A stretch of 64,000 nt of DNA, taken from NCBI RefSeq assembly GCF_050947875.1, contig NC_134568.1, forward strand, positions 203,857,729-203,921,728, in the 5' to 3' direction. Below are positions 9,391-21,197 of this stretch, piece by piece. Both the position numbers and the translations under genes were made by a program. Numbering within the stretch: the stretch's first letter is position 1; each line of letters starts with the position of its first letter. Source of the stretch: Dermacentor variabilis (taxonomy: Eukaryota > Arthropoda > Arachnida > Ixodida > Ixodidae). The notes beneath the pieces were generated by a model. That model worked only from the letters and a program-made list of their open reading frames with translations, searched no databases and had not been told where the DNA came from.

Positions 9391-11831
9391 ATGTGGATGT
9401 AATAGCTGCTGCCCGATGTAACTGTGCTAGCATTTGTCGTCGAGTGACACAGGTTTCCCGTATGCAAATTTGCAAACTTGCAAACTTGCATCTAGTTAAC
9501 CTCCCTGCCTTTCACCCCTCCAATGTATACTCCTGCATAAATTTCAGAAAGTCACATGTTTTCCTTTTTCAAGAAGCCACTTCAGTTGTCAGCCTTGCCC
9601 AAGTAGTTCACCAAGGCAATCAGTCTGTAGCACAACATTCACGCAGCCATTTTCCCCGACTTCATCCGCACCGCAACACAACTACATTTCCAAGAATCAT
9701 GCGCAGTGCACGAAATTTATGGGACGTTGTGTCAAGACAAAAGAACTCGTCGATACTAGGCTACATCTGGCCATATTGTATTATTTGATTGGGTAGTTAT
9801 TCGCCGCACGAGCGTTTTCAGCGAGAATATCTATCGTTTCACGCAAGCATCCACCCGCATACTACTGACCTCAGCCGGCTTGCCACATCGCAGCTCTTAC
9901 AGAGCATGCTCGTGACTCCGGTGCAGCCCTTGTGATCTATAAGCTTGTCCTTGGCATTCCTCATTTATTTTCACTGATTAGGAGCTCGAAGACAGATTTC
10001 TTGGTTTTTGGTTTGACATCCTTCCACAAGTCGCTCTCGTTCGGCTTGAGATGCTACACAATAATTACAACTTTTATTTCCCATTTATCGAGGCACAATG
10101 CAGCGCTGTCGCTTTTTACTCACTATATCGGACGATTTTGTATGGCCACATTAAGGTTGTATAGTTTTGCACTTGTCTAGGTCTATATGGCGGCCATTCG
10201 ATACTGCTGTTTAACCTAAACGCGCTTGAATATGGTTATGGTAGCTTTTATCTGAGTAACCCGAAGGCTTGGCAGGCTTGTCGTAATTAGACACTGAAGG
10301 CCGTGCTCCATTTTACACCTGGAAAACGATAAAATGTGCATTGATAATTTTTTATTTTTCTATTTGAGGGCGGTGATGTCCGGTAAGACGACAGGGCACT
10401 CTCAAAGGGCGTTCGCTTCGCGTTTTCATGACCCGCATGAGATGAGGAATGCCGCACATGATGAAATGAAAACGTGTAAAACAAAAACGTTTGTCACTGC
10501 ATTCGTGCCTTCTTGAATGAAAGACTGGTTTGTTATGCGTTGGCAAAACTGACTCCGCCATTTCAACAGTTGTCCTAACGCTTTCAAGAGCAAGCGCGTG
10601 CGGGCAAAACTGTCTTCCGGGCATTGTTGTATGTCATCTTCATTCCGTTTCTTTCTGAAGAAAGTAACTAGGGAGAAAATACGGCTGGAAAGTTGCTTAG
10701 TTTACAAGTCAGTGAATCAGTAAAGCGTATCTTTACTGACCGTAAAACGCACGCAACGTACATTCCATAGCGCGTGAGAGTTTAGACGCTGATGCAGCCT
10801 CGCTTCGCAATATACACAGACGAACTGAGGGGAAGGGTCAGAGGCTTGTGACAAGAAAAGCACTAAGCTTGGCTCACTAGCCGCCAACCCTATTTTCTAT
10901 GAAATAATAATTAAAAATAACGGAATGAGAAAGTACCACAGATTTTTTAAGCGCACGCACGCACGCAAAAGAACCGTAGAAATGAAGCGTCTTTGAAAGT
11001 GTACCCAGACGTTCCCAAAGGCAACCACGCCAGGAAGCTGACACCTTTAAAAACCCAAGAAAAGCACGCACGAGGCGTGTCTGTCGCACCGCAGCTGTGA
11101 TGGTTGTCTTAGAAGCCCGTCACTAGTAAGAAATCACACTCGCAAATACTATTAAAAGCTGTGTTAGTGTCTAATAAAGGGCAGTTGCGGTGTTCCCCAT
11201 AACTTTTGTGTCTTCTGGCGCGTTGCTGGTAATCTTTTTGCCGCTAGTTGTTCGGGCGTTCGGCATAGGGCCCTAGCTGTAGCGTCATCAGGGAATGTTG
11301 GCACCGTTTTAATCGTTCCAAACTTGTTCCTTTCTGCCGTGTGTACACATTTGTACACACGCGTGTATGAACGTGCCGGAAGGCGCCCAGGTCTTTCTAA
11401 AAAAGATATGGTTGCCTTGAAAACGTTGCATTCAAATGAGCCTGATGCGATACATCGCCTCAACGGGTGACACGCATGTAACATGCTACCGTCGCCCTTG
11501 TTGCAAAAGCCGCAGGGAAATTATCAAAAGAGCACTGCGAAAACTCACGCCACTGAAGAAGCTTAGAATAATTAGTTGGTCTAGTTGGGGGTCTTGGAAT
11601 TGCCTCACGAGGAAAATTACCGCAACAAATTGACAACGCCCACAGGAAGGGAACACAAAGACAAGAGCAATGAAAGAAGCTAGCGCTGTGTTTTAAACCT
11701 CATTTGTGAAGTTTGGCCGTCGAAAATCATCTTTTCTGGGTTGGCTTTAGAAATGAGAAAGCATGAGTCAAGGCCACACAGTGAGGTACACAGTGAAATA
11801 GTTTTTGGCTCCTGTAACGTGTCCTTGCGTG
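9391..11831. other. No gene seen
   Basis: A stray GTTAACCTCCCTGCCTTTCA at 9496-9515 resembles the I-type LINE tail. The rest contains only short ORFs (maximum 136 codons at 9378-9788 plus, no domain). I see no RNA gene. Confidence 0.5.
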
Positions 11832-13745
11832 CAGCGTGTGTGTGTCTGTAAGTTTGTGTGTGCGGGTGAGTCAGTGTGTGCGTGTGTCTGTATATGTGCG
11901 AGTAAGTGAGTCCGTCTGTACGTGTGCCTGTGTATGTGCGTGTCTGTGCGTGCGAATGAGTGAGTCAATCTGTACGTATGTCTGTGGCTGTGTATGTGCG
12001 TACGAGGGAGTCAGTCAGTGTGTACGTGTATTTGTGTATGTGTGTGTGTGCGCGTGCGAGTGAGTAACTCAGTGTGTACGTGTGTATGTGTTAGTGCGTG
12101 TGCGCGACAGTGCGTGTGTGTGCGTGTGTACGTGTGTCTGTCTATGTGCGTGCGAGTGAGTGAGTGTGTGTGCGTACGAGGGAGTCAGTGTGTGCGTGGG
12201 TCTGTGTATGTGCGTGCTAGTGAGCGTGTGCATGAGAGTGAATGAGTCAGTGTGTACGTGTGTCTGTGTATGTGTCTGCGAGTAAGCGTGTGTCCGCGTG
12301 TGTGTGTGTATGCGTACGAGTGAGCGAGTCAGTGTGTACTTGTGTCTATGTATGTGCGTGCGTGCGAGTGAGTCAGTGTGTACATGTGTCTGCATGTGCG
12401 TGCAAGTGAGTGTGTTTTTGTGTGTGCGAGTGAGTGAGTCAGTATGTACGTGTGTCTGTGTATATGCGTGTGTGTACGTGCGATTGAGTGAGTCAGTGTG
12501 TACGCGTGTCTATGTCAGTGTATGTGCGTGAGAATGAGTGTGTGTGCGTGTGTGTTCATGCAATGGAGCGAGTCAGTGCGTACGTGTGTCTGTGTATATA
12601 CGTGCGAGTGAGTGTGTGTGCGTGTGTGTTTGTATGTGCGTGCGAGTGAGTGAATCAGTATTGTTGTGATCGGCCGTTCATCCGCGACACCCCTCGGTCA
12701 CGGCTTGCACAATTATGGGGAACGGGCTGACGGCCTCGTCAAAATGGGTCTCGACACGGATGAATTATGACCAGCGCGGGAATACCTCGTTCAGAAGAGG
12801 TTTAAGCAATTAGCAATGTTACGGCTGTCACCTGTCAGCAGGACAAACTGGTGTGTCCAAGTCGGAGACGCGGTCAGTGCGATGATCCAACCAACACCTG
12901 TCAGAGTACGATCGGATTCAGCGAAAAGGGCAACCAACCTCCGGATTGGTGGGACCTGATGTCATCGGCCTCCTGACACCGGATTGGGGGAAGTGACTAA
13001 ACAATGATCATGCAAGGCATAAAAAGAGCTACGGATAGTGGGAGGATCGGCGACTACCACTTCATCATCAACTTTTCTGTATTACTTTGCATATTCTTGT
13101 ACATATGTAACTATATACGTGTTTGTCCAACGTCCTGAATATGGGACCCAGCCTCACGTTCACTCACCCCTTCACGAGGAAAGAGGATCCCACCTCTTCA
13201 AACCCCGAGTCGCAACAGTGTGGACATGTGTCTGTGCCTGTGTGTGCGCGTGCGAGTGAGTGAGCCAGTGTGTACGTGTGTCTGTGTCTGTGCATGTGCA
13301 TGCGAATGAGCGTGCGCGCGTGCGCGTGTGTGTGTACGCGTACGAGTGTCAGTGTGCATGTGTGTCTGTGCCTGTGCGTGCGAGTGAGTGTGCGTGTGCG
13401 TTTGTGTATGCGTGCGAGGGAGTGAGTCAGTATGTATGTGTGCCTGTGTATGTGCGTGTGAGTGAGTCACTGTGCACGTGTGTATGTGTACGTGCGTGCG
13501 AGTGTACGTGTGTATGTATGTGCGTGCGAGTGCATGTATGTGCGTGTGTGCGTGCGAGTGAGTCAGTTAGTGTCTGTGTATGTGCGTGTGAGGGAGTGTG
13601 TGTGCGTTGTGCTTGTGTGTGCTTGCGAGTATGCGTGCGTGCGTGTGTTTGTGGAAGTGAGTGAGTCAGTGTGTACGTGTGTATGTGAGGGCGACTGAGT
13701 GTGTCCTTGTGTGTGTGTGTGGCGTGTGTGGTAGTGAGTGAGCCA
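11832..13745 (+). repeat. TG-rich minisatellite array, interrupted by a solo LTR
   Basis: Degenerate units of about 40-70 bp built from GTGAGTCAGTGTGTACGTGT and GTCTGTGTATGTGCGTGCGA run from 11832 to 12657 and resume at 13222-13745 after the LTR-like insertion. The array is open in several frames, so Val/Cys/Ser-rich (plus) and His/Thr-rich (minus) ORFs of 60-134 codons appear; none is credible as a gene. Confidence 0.85.
12662..13217 (+). mobile_element. Solo LTR candidate, 556 bp
   Basis: The sequence starts TGTTGTGATCGG and ends GTCGCAACA, with short inverted ends TGTTG/CAACA. The 4 bp before (GTAT, 12658-12661) and after (GTGT, 13218-13221) differ at one base, and the TG-rich array is continuous across the junction. 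A TATA-like CATAAAAAG lies at 13018-13026 on the plus strand. Composition is unlike the surrounding array. There is no internal retrotransposon sequence, so recombination between two LTRs is the likely origin. The parent family is unknown; it does not match the gypsy LTRs at 20-33 kb by eye. Confidence 0.72.
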
Positions 13746-15195
13746 ATATGTTGTATACATATTTAAAGAAATATTTATTTTTTACTTTCATTATTATTAC
13801 TTAGTTTATTTGTTGCTGTAGAACACACAGGTATGTAGGAGCCGGCGTAATCTATCCACGGCAATTGATATATAAAAGGAACAAGCAAGATACATATATT
13901 ATGAAGGAAAATTTGAGCTGAGAGGTCAGCTTGAGCCAGTGTGTTCTAGCCAGCTGTCCAGCTTTGCGATGCAAAAGGGCGCAAAATGAATGGGATAGAA
14001 TGACGAGGATGACAATTATGATAGAGAAATACACGATGAAAAGTACATGATGGACAAGTACACGAATAAAAAAGAAGTGCAAGCACTGCTTACAGTGGCA
14101 CATCGATTTCGTTCTCTCTCAAGAAAGTCAAAATTACTTTTTTTTAGCCTTCTTATGCCGGTTCAATTTTGTTTTAGCCTTGTTATCTGGAAAGTCTTGT
14201 TACCGTGACCAGCCTTCTCAGAGGAGCATAGAAAAAAATATAGGAAGCCACACTTATTTTCCACATGTTTGCACCACGTAAAGCTGCAACCTAGCTTTAT
14301 AATGCACTTTTTTCTCAGCGACGCCGTTACTATCGCCTTATAAATGTAACAATTTGCATGTATTGATACTGGTAGTGCAACCAGAGGATGTTTCCTTGTG
14401 TCCGTGTTCTTTCGTGCGTTCTGTGAATTACACTCCGGCACTTACGGCCAGCATAAACGCTACAGCACATAAAAAGCTAATAGTGCCTGAGGACTTGCCG
14501 GCACTTTTGTGTACAATAATGATGGCACAGCCTGCCACACTAAATATTCCCTTCGCTATGGTCAACACGGGAAAACTAAATTTTTGACCTACCAAATGGC
14601 AACAGTGCGTTAACTGTACTGTATATTTACAACACTAACACTGCGTTAATTTATTCATTCTTAGTGCTTTATATGTATGTATATTTCATTTCTGACTGTT
14701 CGGTTCCGCAGTAAACTGTAAAGCGCACAGAAAAAAAATGAGTGGAAGGAGGCAGGTGGGCACAAATCACAATGTCTGCAATACATGGCACTCATACAAC
14801 TCGCTGCCAGGCTGTGCCAGAAGCAGGACACATCGCGGGAAAGCACACGCGTGCAGAAATAAAGGCACGGAGTGTCCGGAACACGCTCGGATGGTTCAAG
14901 TGTACACCAGACCACCAGATCTTCTAACACAGACTGCCAGAAAACATTTATGCCTGATGGCAGTAAAACAAGAAAAGTCACAGGCCTTCGCGGCACGCGC
15001 CGCACAGTCACAGCGTAAGCTAGAGGAGCGCTTCCATAGGAGCTCCATTTTCGGCAGCACGCACCAGAGGGGTCCGTACCTTGCGGGGAGACACCATGAC
15101 GTGCACCGAAGAGTAAACACAGGTACCGCGACTGCGCAGCGCACAAGGCCCATCCCTTGATCTGTGGTACGATATGATGCTGCTGGTGATCGATG
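13746..15195. other. No gene seen
   Basis: AT-rich to about 14720, then more balanced. Overlapping ORFs on both strands at 14661-15213 (up to 161 codons) contain no motif I recognise. Confidence 0.5.
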
Positions 15196-15660
15196 GTGAT
15201 CGTTTATTTGCATCCCCTTTGAAGCGAGGCGTTAACAAATAGTCACCTAGCCTGCTTGAATTTACCAGGTCCCGCTACATGCAACATTCAATTGGTACAT
15301 GCAACTGCTACATGTCGGGACACTTGGTGGAATGCAACGCAACCGCAATGCAAAATTTGCACGTATCGACGCTACAAGTTGTGGCAAGTGGCGCAATACG
15401 ATGTTAATGATGATGATGATTTAATTATTTATTGGTATCCCCTTTGAAACGGGGCGGTGACAAATAGTCACCTAGCCAGCTTGATTTAATAAGGTATACT
15501 GTACATGTTTTTCGTTCTAGCATTTTTGCATGCGTCTGCCTAATACTATTTTTCTTCCGCAAACCTTCTCCATCTGCCTTTTACCGCTACCTGTGCAACT
15601 GCTACATGGCGTACCACCTGGTGTACTATTATGCAACTGCAATGCAAAGCGTGAGCGTAT
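15196..15660 (+). repeat. Two direct copies of a LINE-tail-like repeat plus flank
   Basis: Copy 1 (about 15200-15400) and copy 2 (about 15420-15660) both contain TTTATT(G/T)G(G/C)(T/C)ATCCCCTTTGA, then ACAAATAGTCACCTAGCC and GCTTGA(A/-)TTTA, and later GCAACTGCTACATG, (C/A)ACCTGGTG-type sequence and AACYGCAATGCAAA. The flanks are duplicated too, so this looks like a direct duplication of a roughly 210-bp segment with the second copy carrying extra inner sequence. A (GAT)n run precedes copy 2. Confidence 0.6.
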
Positions 15661-15750
15661 TGGTACTACGCGGCCCGCACCTCGCATCGCGCGTCTGCTC
15701 GCGCGCTAGGACGCGCGTATAAGGAATTGTTTTCCGCTCCAAGCCCGCAA

Positions 15751-15945
15751 GCGCTGGTGTGGCTCAGTGGTAGAGTAGCTGACTTCTGCCCAGCGGGCCC
15801 TGGTTCAATCGCAGTGGGAACTGGGAAAATTTTTTTTCCACTCCCGGCGATATCTGCGGCGGACACCGGCGGCTGATACTATCGCCAACCGAAACGGCTA
15901 TTAGAATGAGCCCATAACGGCTTACGCTGTAAAAACACTGCTAAC
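15751..15945 (+). mobile_element. tRNA-derived SINE
   Basis: The head GCTGGTGTGGCTCAGTGGTA (15753-15772) carries a pol III A box (TGGCTCAGTGGTAGAG) and a diverged B box GGTTCAATCGC (15802-15812). The tRNA-like part is followed by a T run (15830-15838) and a body containing GCGGACACCGGCGGC and GGCTTACGCTGTAAAA (15921-15936), which I recognise as tick SINE-type sequence. The folding does not support a functional tRNA. Confidence 0.65.
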
Positions 15946-16305
15946 TGCAGCGTTATGTTTTCGAACTAAACGTTGTATTTTCTGTTATTAGTTCGAACAT
16001 TTTAGCGTTCCTGGGCGCCTTCGGTACACTAGACGTTAAAGAAGCAGGTTGCTTCAGCGTTTTCTTGCCAATAGCCACAGCTTCGCTGAATGTATATCCA
16101 GCGCCTACAACGAGCGAAATATTCATAGGTATTATGCCACCATAAACAATGCCTCTCCCTGTTTGAGAAAGTCTGTTCCAAATGTTCGGAGTAAGCAGGC
16201 GATTAGCCTCAGCGTAATGTGATAGAAGGGTACTGCGTCCGTTGCATTTATGACGCTAGATGATCTTACTAGCTATGAGAGCCACTTTTAGCTACTTTTA
16301 AGGTA
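15946..16305. other. No gene; one small hairpin
   Basis: TTCGAACTAA (15959-15968) and TTAGTTCGAA (15989-15998) form an inverted repeat around a 20-base loop. Nothing else was recognised. Confidence 0.45.
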
Positions 16306-16544
16306 CAGTGCTCCGCGATTGAAATGCTGTATTTAGACAGCATGGCGGCCGGCGCTTTTTGCGCCACCGGTGATTGCTGGGTGATCGCTGAGGAGGCCGA
16401 ATGCAGTTACGATGCATCAAAAACATTCTGGCTTTCATGTGACACAAAAATGCATCATCTCAGTGTCAGTAGCGCCCACCGGTAGCGCAAGAAAGTACTG
16501 GCTGCCATGTTGTCCGAGTATTGCGTTTCAATCGCTGAGCGCTG
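16306..16544. mobile_element. 239-bp mariner-type MITE with TA duplication
   Basis: It begins CAGTGCTCCGCGATTGAAAT and, from the right, CAGCGCTCAGCGATTGAAAC; TA flanks both ends (16304-16305, 16545-16546). Inverted homology continues about 70 bp inward through ACAGCATGGCGGCC against ACAACATGGCAGCC and TGCGCCACCGGTG against TGCGCTACCGGTG. The interior is non-coding. CAG ends and TA duplication suggest Tc1/mariner mobilisation, though the ends differ from the element at 3756. Confidence 0.75.
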
Positions 16545-16546
16545 TA

Positions 16547-18537
16547 CGTGCACTGTCAAAGATGATCTAAGCGGAAATAATCCAATCTTCTTGACTGAAA
16601 AGGACTTGCTGAATCACTATTGAGCACTTCGATCCAGACGTCTAGAAGGGGCAGGAGTAGCGGGTGTTCCATGAAATGAATGAAAAGGGAACATTCTACC
16701 TCATGGTACCTGCATTTTGGATGGTTGTTTATGAAAATTTAGACCAAGGTTCCGGCAGCTGTGTTATGTTGCGATACTGTTTCACACGCTTCAAATTTTT
16801 TTAATGGTTAATAGCCGTCTTTACCGTGGAAAACGAGGACACTTTTCAGTTACGGCGTGGCCAGAATAGGCGCGAGTGGATTGGCTAGTGTGCGTTGCCG
16901 ACGCTGCAGCAGCGTGGATCTGACGTCACGGCGGGAAGCAAAACTTCCAACACCGTTGCCGCTGTTGGGAATTGAAATCATGTCACCACGGCAATATGAA
17001 GCTGGGAGCCTTATGGAATTGACACTGATCTATCCTCTGCGCAACATGCATAACTTATGCGCTTGCAGCTTTTTAGCGGATTTCGTAGCCTCGGCGGATA
17101 AGACTCCAAGAATGTACGGGCGCTTTTCGCGCACATACACTTGCGTTTCGAAGACGCCATCAGCCAATGAACTCACGCAGGATAGCTCCAGTTGCGTATA
17201 ACTTTTAGGATCAGTGTGAATCTGGGAGCTCGGCGAGCTAACCACTGAGCTCTTGGGCGACTTGCGTGCTAGGGAGTTTGCGTGCTATTTGTTAAGCGCA
17301 TGCGCGACATGGTAGGTTATGCGCGTATATTTCGCAGGCAACGCAGGCAATACGTTCACGCACCATAGGTCGCATTGGCCGAAACTTGTGAAATCGTAAT
17401 TGCTGAAACGCAATGTAGTGCACGGTGAAGAAAGAAGCTATGGATGAATATGAGCGAATGGATGAAGGCGGTTGCGAATAAGATGGCCCGCTTAGCACGA
17501 GTTACAGAAGTCGGAGATCTCCCAAATTTTTTCCAATATGCTTTTTACGCTCGGTAGCACCGATTTGAAACGTCGTGACTATTATCTGGTTCTTGCAACA
17601 AACATCTGTCGAGAGATTGAATTCGTGTTGAAATTTATTTCTTGAGAAGATTGGGCACAGTTATCAGCCCCTGTAAAAATACGAATGAGTTTAGTTCTCA
17701 TATTAATACGTCTGCTATAGGAAAAGTAGTGCACATATGGAGCTACCAACTAGCGTTCATGATACGAAGTGATATCGCTGGGCAAGCAACTCCGGTAATA
17801 TGAACAACTCACGTAAAGTACTAGTTGTTTTTGTTTGTACACCGCTTCATTGCTTTTTTTTTACTTTCCCGCTTTCTACCGTGAAGCAATGTTTGTGCAG
17901 ATTATGTCACTTCTGTCTCTTCATAATGAGGCTTTCCTATTCGAACACTTGTTCTAACAGGACAGCCCCAGTGCTGCCAGCGCTCCGAGAGCCTATAATA
18001 TAACAATGTGACAAGTCGCTTGGGCAAGCGAACAGAAGTCTACGACATACTATGCGCGTATACGTGCACTTCAGTTGTGTATAAGACAAAGTTAATTTCG
18101 CAAGAAACTTCGACGTTAAATTACGCCGTGTGTTCGGTTCATTCATCTGGACGCGTAGACTGTGCCATTCGCAGGGGCTCCGAGCTCCCGCAAATATTCA
18201 TAAAGGCGCGCCGGTTAACTGAGTTTTCGCGATTCTCGTGAAGGATCTCCCACTCACACTGGCCTACGAACAGCTTGGATAGTCTACGTGTCCGCTGTAT
18301 GAGCGGCGTTGACTTTTTGTATAATCCACATATCTTTCTTATTCCGCCATGTTTTCGTAACGTGCTGGTGTCGAGCTAAATAACTAACAGGGACCAAGAC
18401 AAAAATAGAAAGCGGTGACTTTTCCTGAAGGAACAGGGAGTGACGAGAATGTTTATCGTCTTCTTTATTTATTTCGAATCCTTTTGAAGAGAAAACCCTC
18501 TGCTGTACGCACTGAATAAAAACTGCTGCGGTGGTAC
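16547..18537. other. No gene seen
   Basis: Only short ORFs, the longest 16857-17201 plus (114 codons, no domain). A weak tRNA A-box-like sequence on the minus strand near 17225-17265 lacks a convincing B box. Confidence 0.45.
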
Positions 18538-19450
18538 GTGTTCGGCGAAACGGGCTTGTTATCGCTCGCGATTTCGGTGAACGGGACACGCACACGGGTG
18601 CTGCAGTCGCCGAGTCAGACGCTGCTCGTGTCGTGTATACGCGAGCTACAAGCCAGACCGCAACAGGGCTGCGGTCTGACTCTTAGCCATTGCCGGGCCC
18701 GCGCATGCTGCCGGGGCACGCGTGCATCCCTGGCGCCGCCCCGGTGCCGGCGCGCGCGATCGACGCAGGCACGTGGCCGGCCACTGCGGCCCGGGGTGGA
18801 CGAGCACGCGGTCCCCTCACCTGCAACAGCCAGGCGTCCTGGAGAGCGCCGCATTGAGCTGGCTGGCGGCTCCGGGGCGCTCTTCCGTGCAGTTCGTGGC
18901 TCGGAGCGCACGCACACACACGCTGGAGGCAGGCCGGCGTTGCCGTGGCGGGGCTACCCCATGCCGCCGCTGGTGGCCGCCTCGCTGGGCTCGTGGGGTC
19001 GGCTGAGGCGCGGCACCCGGCGCAGCTCGACGGGGCGGGCCAGGCTCAGCATCATGGGGGTCGCTCACATGCCGACGGGGACGGTGGTGCGGGGGAGGCC
19101 GTGAGGTGGTGGGCAGAGGGAGTAGACACGGCGGCGGACTGTTGGGTTGGTGGGCTGCGGCCTGCGATTCCAGCGCGTAACCCCCCCGCGGGAAGTGGCT
19201 GCTCCGACTGCCGCCCCCGCGGACGCTGCCGCTCGGCGCGCCCTCGTTCGCCGGCTCCGCGACCAGCGCCGCCGGCGGAAACGCGGGGCTGCGGCCGCGA
19301 GGGCTCGGGCACCGGGACGCGAGTTTCGGAGGCTGCGCTGGTGGGCCCGGCGTCTCGAACGGTCCGCCGTGTCCCCCATTTATTGTGCACGGTTGCAGTA
19401 CTGCTCACAGAATCAACTGGCCAAAGTGAGCTCTTCGGGCAGTTGGTACA
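18538..19450. other. GC-rich, CpG-dense block; possible promoter or 5' exon
   Basis: GC content rises sharply relative to the flanks and CG dinucleotides are frequent. Several long overlapping frames are open on both strands (plus 18538-19104 and 18945-19463; minus 18615-19068 and 19065-19379), which is what GC-rich sequence gives by chance. The plus frame at 18538 and the minus frame at 19068 start at GTG, not ATG. One minus-strand frame runs into GCAG|GTGAGG near 18820, a good donor-site match. No protein family was recognised, so I do not call a CDS. It could equally be a GC-rich repeat. Confidence 0.4.
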
Positions 19451-19458
19451 TATTCGCA

Positions 19459-19550
<92 letters not shown>
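19459..19550 (+). repeat. (AAT)n microsatellite
   Basis: About 30 uninterrupted ATA/AAT units. They produce artificial poly-Asn, poly-Tyr and poly-Ile runs in overlapping ORFs. Confidence 0.97.
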
Positions 19551-20106
19551 GCGAGCACGGAAAAGAGACCGATGGTCTGTTTTGTAGCGTCGTCAGGCTA
19601 CCGCGACGTATTCCAAAGTCACTGTACTGCATAACCCGGTCGAACATCGCTGTGTTACGGAGGGAATGACGCGCCGATTTTTTCCTTTACGCGACACATG
19701 GTCACACAGGCTAGACACAGGTTTCAACCGAAACAGACTTCTCCTTCGACCGTTTCTCAGGCACACACACACAGATATTGAGACGACGCGATCGTTCCCC
19801 CTGTAAGCGCTAGTTTTGGTGTTTCTTCCTTGTTTGGAAGCGTGTGCAAGGGGAGAGGAGAAAAGAACCCAGAGTTCGCACTCACATTCATCATCTCCTC
19901 TTCTTTTGAGAATCACAACGCCAGCCACGGAGTCTTCCAGACGCGACGCGAATCTACGGCCGGCGGATGAGTGAGAACACTCATCCATGTAGCAGGCCGC
20001 TTATTGCTCTGGTTTCTTATTTTCGTGGCATCGACAAGAAGCAATGATTTGAGCCTGTGCCGTGCGGTGTTTGTGAAGCAAGGCAATGTTGTAGTAATAT
20101 TGCTCG
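19551..20106. other. No gene recognised
   Basis: The minus-strand ORF 19593-19988 (131 codons) has no domain I recognise. The last four bases, CTCG (20103-20106), are the left target duplication of the retrotransposon that follows. Confidence 0.45.
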
Positions 20107-20731
20107 TGTTTGGATCCCACCGATGGCATCGGTTGTTGGGATCGCACCGCTGGTACGAGTTGTTGTGGTCGTACCCGCTGGTACGATTTGTTGGGAACTC
20201 GGCGCTGACGCCCGTGGTTGTACCTGGGTCGCAAGCCCCAAGGGTAGCGTTGGCCCGGCGGCCTGGGGTACAACTGGAAGCATCCGAAGGTCCCGGCAAA
20301 GCATGAGTCGACTGGTAACAACAAAACAACTTGTTTATTTTAACAGCGCAAAGAGTTGGCGGTCAGGTTGACCGAAGTAGAGAGACGGGAGAGCACTTTA
20401 CTCAACAGAAGAAATCGGAGCCCTCCTTTTGGCGTCCGGGGGCAGCTGTTTTTATACTCTCGCAGTTGAGGGCAAGAAGGAACCCCTCAATAGACGAGCA
20501 CGTGATTGTACAATGGGCTAATGGTGACGCACACTGTCGTAGCGCCGCCGGTCGGGCACAATGGCACATACACTCACACACGCACATGAAGACACGTGGC
20601 ATCGGAACATGCCTGGAAACGCCTGGAAACGCCTGGCGGGGAGCGTTGCGGCGACGCCGAACGGGCCAAAATGTCTGCCGCCCCGCCGCAGTCGCGCCGG
20701 CAAAACCGCGCGTCGCAGGCGAAACGCAACA
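20107..20731 (-). repeat. 3' LTR of copy 1 (625 bp)
   Basis: It starts TGTTTGGATCCC on the plus strand directly after the TSD and ends GAAACGCAACA before the internal GACCGCCCCGCC. On the minus strand it carries a TATA box (TATAAAAA, plus 20448-20455) and an AATAAA (plus-strand TTTATT at 20334-20339), in the expected U3-R order. It lacks the 85-bp duplication of the 5' LTR. Confidence 0.9.
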
Positions 20732-21197
20732 GACCGCCCCGCCGGGGGAAGGAGATCCCGATGGACAGGGGACTGCATCCGCTGTCCGGAGGGATGTCGC
20801 TCGATGATGCTCATAACCGAAGTCGGGCGTCCCTCGACGTTTCTTGAGCGCAGCGCACAGAGAAGGTTCGCACGGGACACTGCAAAGTGACTTCGGGAGA
20901 GTTCACATTTTTGTTCTCGTTCCCGGCAAGCGTTAGAACTACGCTGAAACTCAACCGCTCAGTCAGCAAGCACGGCACAACCCTCACTAAGCCCTGCCAG
21001 GCTCTTTCCCCTTTTTATACCACTGCCTAGTTCCTTACAGTAGTCTAGCATCACTCAGAACGCGTCCACAAATTGGAAAATTGCACTAGAAAGCATATCA
21101 TCACTTTGAAACACTAAACAAAAGCAATATGTTAAAAAAAATCCTGCCTCAGGAAGAAAAACATCAGTAACAAACAATTTTGAGGCTGATTCCTACG
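20732..21197 (-). other. 3' internal non-coding region of copy 1
   Basis: Between the pol stop and the 3' LTR. It matches 27646-28133 of copy 2. No clear polypurine tract lies next to the LTR; the minus strand reads GGCGGGGCGGTC before TGTTGCG. Confidence 0.6.

Noticed and set aside
11836..13698. Long Cys/Val-rich and His/Thr-rich ORFs in the TG-rich array
   Set aside because: They are translations of a degenerate GT minisatellite, open in several frames on both strands.
17225..17265. tRNA-like sequence on the minus strand
   Set aside because: Only an A-box-like stretch; no B box or T arm worth the name.
18538..19104. 188-codon ORF in the GC-rich block
   Set aside because: It starts at GTG, overlaps several equally long ORFs on both strands and has no recognisable domain; expected by chance in GC-rich DNA.
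19052..19647. ORFs with long poly-Tyr, poly-Asn or poly-Ile runs
   Set aside because: They read straight through the (AAT)n microsatellite in different frames; not credible proteins.
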